The notes below the pieces were generated by a model. That model saw nothing but the letters and a program-made list of their open reading frames with translations. It was not told the origin of the DNA and ran no database searches. This document shows positions 7,899 through 15,507 of a stretch of 37,119 nt of DNA, one piece after another. The stretch comes from Bacteroidota bacterium (GTDB taxonomy: Bacteria; Bacteroidota; Bacteroidia; Chitinophagales; Chitinophagaceae). A program made the position numbers and the translations under genes. The DNA lies in the NCBI GenBank assembly GCA_025352905.1, contig JANXRX010000028.1, positions 1 to 37,119 on the forward strand, read 5' to 3'. The stretch's first letter is position 1, and each line of letters opens with the position of its first letter.

Positions 7899-8951
7899 AT
7901 GCCTATTAAAACAGCCATCCTCTCCTTCGGTATGTCGGGAAGAGTTTTTCATGCGCCTTTTATTCACCTGCACCCGGGTTTTGAACTGGTGGGTATCTGG
8001 GAAAGAACAAAGTCGGAATCGACGGCGTTTTATCCGGGTATAAAGATCTACCGCTCGCTCGAAGAGATCCTGGCAGATGAGTCGGTTGAACTGGTGATCG
8101 TAAATACGCCAACGGCTACCCATTTTGAATACACGAAAAAAGTACTGGAGGCGGGCAAGCACGCGGTTGTGGAAAAAGCATTTACCACAACGGTGGCAGA
8201 AGCCATTGAACTGAAAGAACTGGCGGAGAAAAAACATAAACAATTGTCGGTTTTCCAGAACAGGCGCTGGGACAGCGATTTTAAAACCGTACGGAAAATA
8301 GTGGAAGAGGGCTGGCTGGGAGAAGTAGTGGAAGCCGAGATCCATTTTGATCGCTTTAAAGAAGAGCTAAGCCCAAAACCGCATAAAGAAGTACCTGGGC
8401 CGGGGGCCGGTATTTTAAATGATCTGAGTCCGCACCTGATAGACCAGGCGCTGGTATTATTTGGGGCGCCACAGATGGTGTTTGCCGATCTGCGTATTAC
8501 CCGGCCGGGTTCTAAAGTGGACGATTATTTCGAGATCTTATTATACTATCCCGGTTTGCGTGTACGGCTTAAGGCGGGGTACCAGGTAAGGGAACCCTTT
8601 CCCGCTTATGTGATACATGGCCGGAAGGGATCTTTCCTGAAAAGCCGGGGAGATGTACAGGAAGCACTGTTACTGAAGGATACCCAACCCAATACTACCG
8701 ACTGGGCCATGGAGCCGGAATCAGAACAGGGTCTGCTGCATACAGAAAAAGACGGAGAAATAATCCGTAAAAGGATCCCTACCCTGCCGGGTAATTATTA
8801 TGATTATTACGATGGGATATATAAAGCCATTACTAACCATACAGCTATGCCCGTAACCGCCGCAGATGGCATCAGGGTCATGCAGATCATCAATGCCGCT
8901 TTACAAAGCAGCGAAGAAAAAAAAGTGATCGATTTATATTCCCTAATTTGA
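7899..8951 (+). CDS. Gfo/Idh/MocA family oxidoreductase
   Basis: AILSFGMSGRVFHAPFI Rossmann start; VEKAFTTTVAEA (EKP-like) motif; FQNRRWDSDF. Confidence 0.9.
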   Translation: MPIKTAILSFGMSGRVFHAPFIHLHPGFELVGIWERTKSESTAFYPGIKIYRSLEEILADESVELVIVNTPTATHFEYTKKVLEAGKHAVVEKAFTTTVAEAIELKELAEKKHKQLSVFQNRRWDSDFKTVRKIVEEGWLGEVVEAEIHFDRFKEELSPKPHKEVPGPGAGILNDLSPHLIDQALVLFGAPQMVFADLRITRPGSKVDDYFEILLYYPGLRVRLKAGYQVREPFPAYVIHGRKGSFLKSRGDVQEALLLKDTQPNTTDWAMEPESEQGLLHTEKDGEIIRKRIPTLPGNYYDYYDGIYKAITNHTAMPVTAADGIRVMQIINAALQSSEEKKVIDLYSLI

Positions 8952-8969
8952 ACTGCCAAATTAACTGCT

Positions 8970-11105
8970 ATGAAATATACATTCTTGCTAATTGTTACAG
9001 TATCTGCATTTGCTTCCTGCAAACCGGGTGCGGAAAAAATTGACTTTAAACCCATCTCAGTGAAATACCCGGTAGCGCAAAAAGACACGACTGTTAAAGA
9101 TGTTTATTTCGGAACCACGGTTGCCGATCCTTACCGCTGGATGGAAAATGATACGGCTGCGAATACAAAAGCCTGGGTAAAAGCGGAAAATGCGGTAACA
9201 CAGGATTACCTGGCACAAATACCGTTTCGTGATAAGATCCGGAAAAGACTGGAAGAACTGTGGAACTACGATTCGTACTCGGCTCCTTTTAAAGAAGGCG
9301 CTTATGTTTATTTTTATAAGAAGGCGGGGTTACAGAACCAGGCAATCGTGTATCGCCAGAAAGACGGCGATAAAGAGCCAGAGGTTTTTCTCGATCCGAA
9401 TACCTTCTCCGAAAAAGGCACTACTTCATTAGCTGGCCTTCACTTTACAAAAGACGGTTCATTAGCGGCTTACCAGGTGTCGGAAGGCGGCAGCGACTGG
9501 CACAAACTGATCATTCTTGATGCGGTTACTAAAAAACAAATGGGTGATACCCTGCAGGATGTAAAATTCAGCGGCATCGCCTGGAAACTGAACGAGGGTT
9601 TTTATTACAGTAGTTATGATAAACCGAAAGAAGGCAGTCAGTTAGCAGGCAAAACAGATCAGCATAAATTATTCTACCACAAACTTGGCCAGCCGCAGAG
9701 CCAGGATAAACTGGTATTTGGCGGCAGTACTACCCCGCGCAGGTATCTTGGCGGCGAGGTAACAGAGAATGGAAAATGGTTATTGATCTATGCGGCCAAC
9801 AGCACGTATGGCGGCGAGATCTACGCACAGGATCTTACCAAACCCGATGCGCCCATTATAACCATCGTGGATAATATGAATAACCAGTCCAATGTAATGG
9901 ATGTTGATGACCAGTACTTTTATATTCAAACGGATAAGGATGCACCCAAAGGCAAAGTAGTGATCGCCCCGGTTAGTAACCCAAACCCGGCCAACTGGAA
10001 GACACTGATTCCTGAGCAGCCCGAAGTACTTTCTGCAAGTATGGCGGGTGAATATCTCTTTTGCAGTTATTTAAAAGATGCCATCACTCAGGTGGTGCAA
10101 TATGATATGAAAGGCAAAAAGATCAGGGATGTAGCGCTGCCCGGTCTGGGCAGCGCCAATGGTTTCTCGGCTAAAAAAGAAGAAAAGGAAACCTATTACC
10201 AATTCGCCTCTTATACCACACCGTACACCATCTATAAAATGGATATTGCTTCCGGAAAAGCAGAAGTATACAAAAAACCGGAAGTAAAATTTATAAGTGA
10301 CAACTACGAATCCAAACAGGTTTTTTATCCGTCAAAAGACGGTACCAAAATTCCGATGATCATTACCTATAAGAAAGGCATCAAATTAGACGGCAGCAAC
10401 CCTACCCTTTTATATGCTTATGGCGGTTTCAGCATCAGTATTACCCCTTATTTCAGTACCAGCAATATCCTGTTGCTTGAAAATGGCGGTGTCTTTGCCG
10501 TGGCTAATTTGCGCGGTGGCGGTGAATATGGAGAAGACTGGCACCTGGCCGGTGTAAAAACAAAAAAACAGAATGTATTTGATGATTTTAGTTCAGCGGC
10601 AAAATACCTGGTCGACAATCAATATACCTCAACCGCTAAACTGGCCATACAGGGAGAATCGAATGGTGGGTTACTGATCGGCGCAACCATTACGCAGCAC
10701 CCGGGTATCTGTAAGGTAGCGTTCCCTTTTGTGGGTGTGATGGATATGTTGCGCTACCATAAATTTACCGCCGGCGCTGGCTGGGCCTATGATTACGGCA
10801 CTTCAGAAGAATCCAAAGAAATGTTTGACTACCTGAAAAGCTATTCGCCGGTACATAATATCAAAGACACGGCTTATCCTGCTACACTGATCATGACCGC
10901 AGATCATGATGACCGCGTAGTACCTGCCCACTCTTTTAAATTCGCCGCAACCATGCAGGAAAAAGACAAAGGCCATAACCCTGTATTGATACGCATTGAA
11001 ACAAAAGCAGGTCATGGTTCCGGTCGCTCCACCCAGCAGGTGATCGGTGCGGAAACCGATAAGTGGTCGTTCATGTTTTACAATATGCAGATTCAGCCTC
11101 AATAA
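8970..11105 (+). CDS. Prolyl oligopeptidase (S9A), lipoprotein-like N-terminus
   Basis: N-terminal ...SAFASCKPG lipobox; DPYRWMEND; GESNGGLLIGA serine motif; DDRVVPAHSFKFAA; ETKAGHGSGR. Confidence 0.93.
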   Translation: MKYTFLLIVTVSAFASCKPGAEKIDFKPISVKYPVAQKDTTVKDVYFGTTVADPYRWMENDTAANTKAWVKAENAVTQDYLAQIPFRDKIRKRLEELWNYDSYSAPFKEGAYVYFYKKAGLQNQAIVYRQKDGDKEPEVFLDPNTFSEKGTTSLAGLHFTKDGSLAAYQVSEGGSDWHKLIILDAVTKKQMGDTLQDVKFSGIAWKLNEGFYYSSYDKPKEGSQLAGKTDQHKLFYHKLGQPQSQDKLVFGGSTTPRRYLGGEVTENGKWLLIYAANSTYGGEIYAQDLTKPDAPIITIVDNMNNQSNVMDVDDQYFYIQTDKDAPKGKVVIAPVSNPNPANWKTLIPEQPEVLSASMAGEYLFCSYLKDAITQVVQYDMKGKKIRDVALPGLGSANGFSAKKEEKETYYQFASYTTPYTIYKMDIASGKAEVYKKPEVKFISDNYESKQVFYPSKDGTKIPMIITYKKGIKLDGSNPTLLYAYGGFSISITPYFSTSNILLLENGGVFAVANLRGGGEYGEDWHLAGVKTKKQNVFDDFSSAAKYLVDNQYTSTAKLAIQGESNGGLLIGATITQHPGICKVAFPFVGVMDMLRYHKFTAGAGWAYDYGTSEESKEMFDYLKSYSPVHNIKDTAYPATLIMTADHDDRVVPAHSFKFAATMQEKDKGHNPVLIRIETKAGHGSGRSTQQVIGAETDKWSFMFYNMQIQPQ

Positions 11106-11132
11106 AAGATTGTATCATTCGCCCAAACAACA

Positions 11133-11156
11133 ATGCCACACTTCTCAGTGTGGCAT
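11133..11156. terminator. Hairpin terminator between convergent genes
   Basis: ATGCCACACT-TCTC-AGTGTGGCAT, perfect 10-bp stem. Confidence 0.8.
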
Positions 11157-11181
11157 CATCTATATCATCAAATATTTTTGC

Positions 11182-11832
11182 TTACATTTTTTTTGCGTCT
11201 TCCAGGAATTTAGCCAGGCCGATATCGGTTAACGGATGTTTTAACAATCCCAGGATCGAATCCAGCGGGCAGGTACACACATCGGCGCCGAGCTCGGCCG
11301 CTTTAATAATATGCAATGCGTTACGGATAGAAGCGGCAAGGATCTCTGTTTTGTATCCCTGTATATCATAGATATGACGCATCTGTCCTATCAGTTCCAT
11401 TCCATCCCATCCACTATCGTCGATGCGGCCGATAAAAGGCGAAACATAACTGGCGCCTGCCTTAGCTGCAAGGATGGCCTGGCCGGCTGAGAATACAAGC
11501 GTACAATTGGTACGTATGCCATTATCTGTAAACCATTTGATCGCTTTTACACCATCTTTGATCATTGGCACCTTCACAACAATATTCGGGTGAATGGCGG
11601 CTAATTTCTTTCCCTCCTCCACCATCGTGGCAAAATCGGTAGACAATACTTCCGCACTAATATCGCCATCTACCAGTTCACAAATCGCTTTATAATGCTG
11701 CGCAATGGCGGCTTCTCCCTTGACTCCCTCTTTGGCCATCAGGGATGGATTGGTCGTAACACCATCCAAAATACCCAGTTCGTTTGCTTCCCTAATTTGA
11801 GCGAGATTGCCCGTGTCAATAAAAAATTTCAT
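11182..11832 (-). CDS. fsa: Fructose-6-phosphate aldolase / small transaldolase family
   Basis: [42 protein letters not shown] Schiff-base lysine region; 216 aa. Confidence 0.9.
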   Translation of the reverse strand: MKFFIDTGNLAQIREANELGILDGVTTNPSLMAKEGVKGEAAIAQHYKAICELVDGDISAEVLSTDFATMVEEGKKLAAIHPNIVVKVPMIKDGVKAIKWFTDNGIRTNCTLVFSAGQAILAAKAGASYVSPFIGRIDDSGWDGMELIGQMRHIYDIQGYKTEILAASIRNALHIIKAAELGADVCTCPLDSILGLLKHPLTDIGLAKFLEDAKKM

Positions 11833-11860
11833 ACTAAGAGTTTAGTCCCCCGACCATAAC

Positions 11861-11887
11861 ACCCCCCTTCTAAGGGGGCAGGGGGGT
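11861..11887. repeat. GC-rich palindrome/hairpin
   Basis: ACCCCCC...GGGGGGT enclosing CCCCCTT-CT-AAGGGGG (11863-11878). Confidence 0.7.
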
Positions 11888-11894
11888 AAAAAGT

Positions 11895-11989
11895 GGCAGG
11901 CTACTCACATCGCACCGCTACAACCGCCTATCCTTGCTGTATTCCTACCCTGGGGAGGTTCAGCAGGAGCTGGCCGTGTAAGACCTGCC
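11895..11989 (-). ncRNA. ffs: Bacterial small signal recognition particle RNA (4.5S / SRP RNA)
   Basis: Minus strand: GGCAGGTCTTAC...CCTGCTGAACCTCCCCAGGGTAGGAATACAGCAAGGATAGG...GTGAGTAGCCTGCC then CTTTTT. Ends pair (GGCAGG/CCTGCC, CTTAC/GTGAG); CAGG-GUA-GGAA-UAC-AGCA matches the SRP domain IV apical hairpin. Confidence 0.88.
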
Positions 11990-11993
11990 GGGG

Positions 11994-12025
11994 CAAAAGT
12001 AATTAATAATTGCTAATTAGTCATT
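11994..12025 (-). promoter_or_regulatory. Putative SRP RNA promoter
   Basis: TACTTTTG (-7 box) at 11994-12001 on minus strand just upstream of the RNA; the -33 position 20 nt upstream is weak (AATG). Confidence 0.6.
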
Positions 12026-12035
12026 AATAATTGCT
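12001..12035. repeat. Heptad-word tandem repeat, AATTAAT/AATTAGT family (element E)
   Basis: AATTAAT|AATTGCT|AATTAGT|CATTAAT|AATTGCT in exact 7-nt register. Confidence 0.8.
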
Positions 12036-13304
12036 CCCGAGGTTCCGCGAGTTAATAGTAGTTATCCCAATGAGCTCATCATGCCGGCCGCTGAAAGAGT
12101 GATAATAAAACAGGATCGTATATTCATTCTCTGTTTCCCAGTAGCTGCCTTCAGTTGTGACAGGATCTGCTTTTGCAGTTTCATTTTTGTCATCCTTAGT
12201 TACATAGATATAACTATAGTAACCTTGTTTTAAAAGCAGGCTCCTGGTATAAACCCCTTTTTGTGCATCGTATACCATTTTTGAGGTTTCACCAACCTGG
12301 TTACCCGTCAATTCACCTAAAAGATATATGCTTTTACCCGCGTAAGGCTGGTTATTGGCTGGCGTAAACGTAAACTGCACATTGGCATAATCACTTTGCC
12401 ACCAGGGATTGATGTACTCTGTGGTACCTATCTCCTCCCAGCCATTACGGTCTTTGTAATAGGCATAACGCAGCCGGCCTCTTTCAGGATCTGGTTTAAT
12501 ATATATGTTGATCGGTTGCGTGGTTCTTTCTATCCTTTCAATACGGTCCGATTCGAAGCGGAAACTCTGCAGGTCGGCCCAGCGGTATTCTTTTCCTGCA
12601 GGAAACAAACAATCCTGCTCCCCGTTATATTCCATGACACTTCCTCTTATAAAGGAAGGCTGGATACCTGTAGTTGCATTATCCCAGCGGTTATTCTGTA
12701 GTATCACAACTGTTACCTGCTGCGGGCTGAGTATATTCAGCTGTTGCGTATTTACTGAGAACTGGATCTTCTGATGCGAGTATAAAAGTTCAGGATCGAA
12801 GGGTTGCTGCACACGCGCAGCGATACTCACTTTGTTTTCAATCACCATCATCCGTTTGGTGAACGCCAGTTTAGAGGTATCCGCATCCAGGAAAACCTTT
12901 AACAGATAATTACCGCTTTTGGCGGGCATACAGTTCCTTTCAGGCAGCAGGGCCTGGTAATGCACATACTTGGTGGCCGCAATAGTTGATACCCGGTATT
13001 GATTCAACCGGTTCTGTATAAAGCCTTTGATATAGTCAAACACGTTTACATCAGCCGGCGTCCAGTCGGCATTACATAACTGAATGGTATAATAATAATT
13101 CTTCGGTGAACCGCCCAGGTCATCAAAATGAAGTTCCAGCTGGTCAGAAGAACCAAGAATCAGCAATGCCGGACTTTGCTGGTTGTTTTCACGGAACAGT
13201 TTTACCGAGTGTATATCCGGAATATAAATATGATCCGGCAGCCGCTGCGCAAAACAAGTACCCGATACAATAAAAAACAATAGCAATAGCAATGATCTTG
13301 ACAT
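12024..13304 (-). CDS. Type IX secretion system plug protein-domain (DUF5103) protein
   Basis: Signal peptide; DHIYIPDIHSVKLFRENNQQSPALLILGSSDQLELHFDDL and YYTIQLCNADWTPADV typical of the DUF5103 family. Confidence 0.85.
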   Translation of the reverse strand: MSRSLLLLLFFIVSGTCFAQRLPDHIYIPDIHSVKLFRENNQQSPALLILGSSDQLELHFDDLGGSPKNYYYTIQLCNADWTPADVNVFDYIKGFIQNRLNQYRVSTIAATKYVHYQALLPERNCMPAKSGNYLLKVFLDADTSKLAFTKRMMVIENKVSIAARVQQPFDPELLYSHQKIQFSVNTQQLNILSPQQVTVVILQNNRWDNATTGIQPSFIRGSVMEYNGEQDCLFPAGKEYRWADLQSFRFESDRIERIERTTQPINIYIKPDPERGRLRYAYYKDRNGWEEIGTTEYINPWWQSDYANVQFTFTPANNQPYAGKSIYLLGELTGNQVGETSKMVYDAQKGVYTRSLLLKQGYYSYIYVTKDDKNETAKADPVTTEGSYWETENEYTILFYYHSFSGRHDELIGITTINSRNLGSNY

Positions 13305-13427
13305 AAGTTTCTTTATGCTTTAAACATACAACATTCTTCCATATCGAAAATGGTTTTACCCTATGCACAATACCCGTATCTTAAAATAGTAATAAAGCCA
13401 CGCACTGTAGTAACTCTTCCAATCCTA

Positions 13428-13459
13428 TTTGTTGCATTGGCATGGGCTATGTAGTTTTG
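13428..13459 (+). promoter_or_regulatory. Consensus Bacteroidetes promoter
   Basis: TTTG (13428-13431)-N20-TAGTTTTG (13452-13459), full match to TTTG/TAnnTTTG. Confidence 0.75.
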
Positions 13460-13472
13460 ACCCACTAAACCT

Positions 13473-14711
13473 TTGTTTTTGAATCTTGCGTTTACCATCG
13501 CCAAACGTGTTGCCTTTAACCGGCAGAGATCCTTTTCGGGTTTTATCATCCGTTTATCCATTGCCGCCACGGCATTAAGCGTGATGGCCATGATCATTAC
13601 ACTGGCCTTTGTAAACGGGTTCCAGCAAAAAGTATCGCAAAAGGTTTTTAGTTTCTGGGGACATGTACGGGTACAGAAATATGAAGCCAACCGTTCACTG
13701 GTGGCCGAAGAAAGCCCCGTTTCAAAAAACGATACCATCGAATTGCTGATCAGGCAGGATCCGGGTATAAAGCAGGTACAAAGCTTTGCCACTAAATCGG
13801 CAGTGATCGAAAAGAACAAGGAAATAGAAGGTGTATTGCTGAAAGGGATCGAAAAAGCATACGACAGCAGCATGCTGAAACCTTATCTCCTTGAGGGCCG
13901 CTGGCTGCAGTTTGATGATTCATTGTATAGCCGGGAGATCCTTGTATCGGCACAACTGGCAGCACAATTGAGGATCAGGCTCAATGATACCGTCACTGTC
14001 TATTTTATTTCCGTACTGGATGGAACCCGTACTTACCGCAAACTGAAAGTGGCAGGCATTTATAAAACAGGGATCGAGGAATACGATAAACTTTTTATCC
14101 TTGGCGACTTGCGGCTTGTGAGAAGAGTGAACAACTGGAATACTGACAAGGTTGGCGGGTATGAACTCTTCCTCAAAAACTACCATGATATTGATACGGT
14201 TACAGCCCGGCTGGCAGATAAACTTCCACCAGAATGGGCAAGCAGGAGTATCCGTGAAGTATATCCCAATATTTTTGACTGGCTCAATATCCAGGATGTG
14301 AACCGCAACGTGGTCTTTACAGTAATGGCGATAGTGGCCATCATCAACCTGGTTACCTGCCTGCTGGTACTGATACTGGAAAGAACACGAATGATAGGCA
14401 TCCTCAAAGCCCTGGGTGCAACCGACGGACTCATACGGCGTGTGTTCCTGTACCATGCTTCGCTGATTACACTGGCAGGCATTGGCATCGGCTTTATCGG
14501 CGGTATCGGTATTTGCTTACTGCAACAATTTAGCGGGTTCATCCGCATGGATGAATCTGCTTATTATGTATCCACAGCGCCGGTAGATATTATCTGGTGG
14601 CAGGTGATCCTGGTGTGTGTTGCAACGGCCTGTGTATGCTATCTTTCACTTTTGATACCCACCTGGCTCATTAAAAAGATCAACCCGGTAAAAGCTATAC
14701 AGTTCAGGTGA
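13473..14711 (+). CDS. FtsX-like ABC transporter permease (LolC/LolE type)
   Basis: AKRVAFNRQRSFSGFIIRLSIAATALSVMAMIITLAFVNGFQ; C-terminal ERTRMIGILKALGATDGLIRRVFLYHA. Non-ATG start (TTG at 13473 or 13479). Confidence 0.9.
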   Translation: MFLNLAFTIAKRVAFNRQRSFSGFIIRLSIAATALSVMAMIITLAFVNGFQQKVSQKVFSFWGHVRVQKYEANRSLVAEESPVSKNDTIELLIRQDPGIKQVQSFATKSAVIEKNKEIEGVLLKGIEKAYDSSMLKPYLLEGRWLQFDDSLYSREILVSAQLAAQLRIRLNDTVTVYFISVLDGTRTYRKLKVAGIYKTGIEEYDKLFILGDLRLVRRVNNWNTDKVGGYELFLKNYHDIDTVTARLADKLPPEWASRSIREVYPNIFDWLNIQDVNRNVVFTVMAIVAIINLVTCLLVLILERTRMIGILKALGATDGLIRRVFLYHASLITLAGIGIGFIGGIGICLLQQFSGFIRMDESAYYVSTAPVDIIWWQVILVCVATACVCYLSLLIPTWLIKKINPVKAIQFR

Positions 14712-14714
14712 TGT

Positions 14715-14766
14715 TGTTGGTCATAAGACTAACAACGGCGTGTTGGTCATAAGACTAATAACGGCG
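14715..14766. repeat. 26-bp direct tandem repeat x2, each copy with a hairpin
   Basis: TGTTGGTCATAAGACTAACAACGGCG / TGTTGGTCATAAGACTAATAACGGCG (one mismatch); each contains GTTGGTC-ATAA-GACTAAC. Confidence 0.9.
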
Positions 14767-14773
14767 CACGGCA

Positions 14774-15502
14774 CTATATCGTTTTCAAATGTGAAACGAT
14801 GATCCCTGCCGCCACTGCAGCATTTAATGATTCAGCACCGCCGATACGGGGGATGGTAACAGGATGTGTGATCATGGATAAAAGAGGTTCACGTATACCT
14901 TTGGCTTCATTGCCTATCACCAGTACGGCTTCCTGCACAGCTTCCTGCTGATACAGGCTTTTGCCATCCAATACAGCGCCGAAAATGGGTAATCCGCAGT
15001 TTTGCAGGTACCCTGTAAGCGGGCCATAATACATATTCACGCGGAGAAAACTGCCCATCGTGGCCTGTATCACTTTCGGATTATAACGTTCTACCGTATC
15101 CTCACTGGCTACAATCTGCCGGATACCGAACCAATCAGCAATACGGATAATCGTGCCCAGGTTACCGGGATCCTGCACACCATCCAGCGCCAGCGTAAAA
15201 TTATGGTGGGTAAGAGCTAACGCCTCGGGCGGTTGCTGCTCCGCAATGATCAATACACGGTTAGGTGTTTGCAGCAGGCTTATCTTTTTCAATTCCGCTT
15301 CCGTAACAGTGTGCAGGTCTTCTGTTAACCCCGGATGTGCTGCCACCCATTCTGCCAGGGCATATATCTTTTTAACCCGGTAATTGCTTTGTAACAACTC
15401 TTCCGCTAATTTGGCGCCTTCGGCGATAAACAGGCCCTCTGCCTCTCTTTGTTTTTTGTGGCATAAACTTTGAATATATTTGAGCTCATTCTTGCTTAAC
15501 AT
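14774..15502 (-). CDS. TrmH/SpoU family RNA methyltransferase
   Basis: GLFIAEGAKLAEELL; LALDGVQDPGNLGTIIRIADWFG; NEAKGI; IPRIGGAESLNAAVAAGI motifs. Confidence 0.93.
   Translation of the reverse strand: MLSKNELKYIQSLCHKKQREAEGLFIAEGAKLAEELLQSNYRVKKIYALAEWVAAHPGLTEDLHTVTEAELKKISLLQTPNRVLIIAEQQPPEALALTHHNFTLALDGVQDPGNLGTIIRIADWFGIRQIVASEDTVERYNPKVIQATMGSFLRVNMYYGPLTGYLQNCGLPIFGAVLDGKSLYQQEAVQEAVLVIGNEAKGIREPLLSMITHPVTIPRIGGAESLNAAVAAGIIVSHLKTI
15475..15482 (+). promoter_or_regulatory. Putative -7 box for the BamA/TamA-like gene inside the SpoU CDS
   Basis: TATATTTG matches TAnnTTTG; ends 25 nt before the ATG at 15508; -33 region only T-rich. Confidence 0.45.
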
Positions 15503-15507
15503 TCTCT

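Noticed and set aside
7872-8345. 157-aa minus ORF in the oxidoreductase gene and element D
   Set aside because: Antisense to the Rossmann domain and partly made of repeat sequence.
7899-8951. Unusual Rossmann motif (SFGMSG rather than GxGxxG) as a sign of an inactive oxidoreductase
   Set aside because: The remaining SGRVFHAP and EK motifs are intact, and I recall this variant in related Bacteroidetes sequences; not distinctive.
13361-13873. 170-aa minus ORF overlapping the FtsX-like gene start
   Set aside because: Covers a consensus plus-strand promoter and the permease N-terminus; no motif.
13920-14456. 178-aa minus ORF in the permease gene
   Set aside because: Antisense shadow of a well-supported membrane protein.
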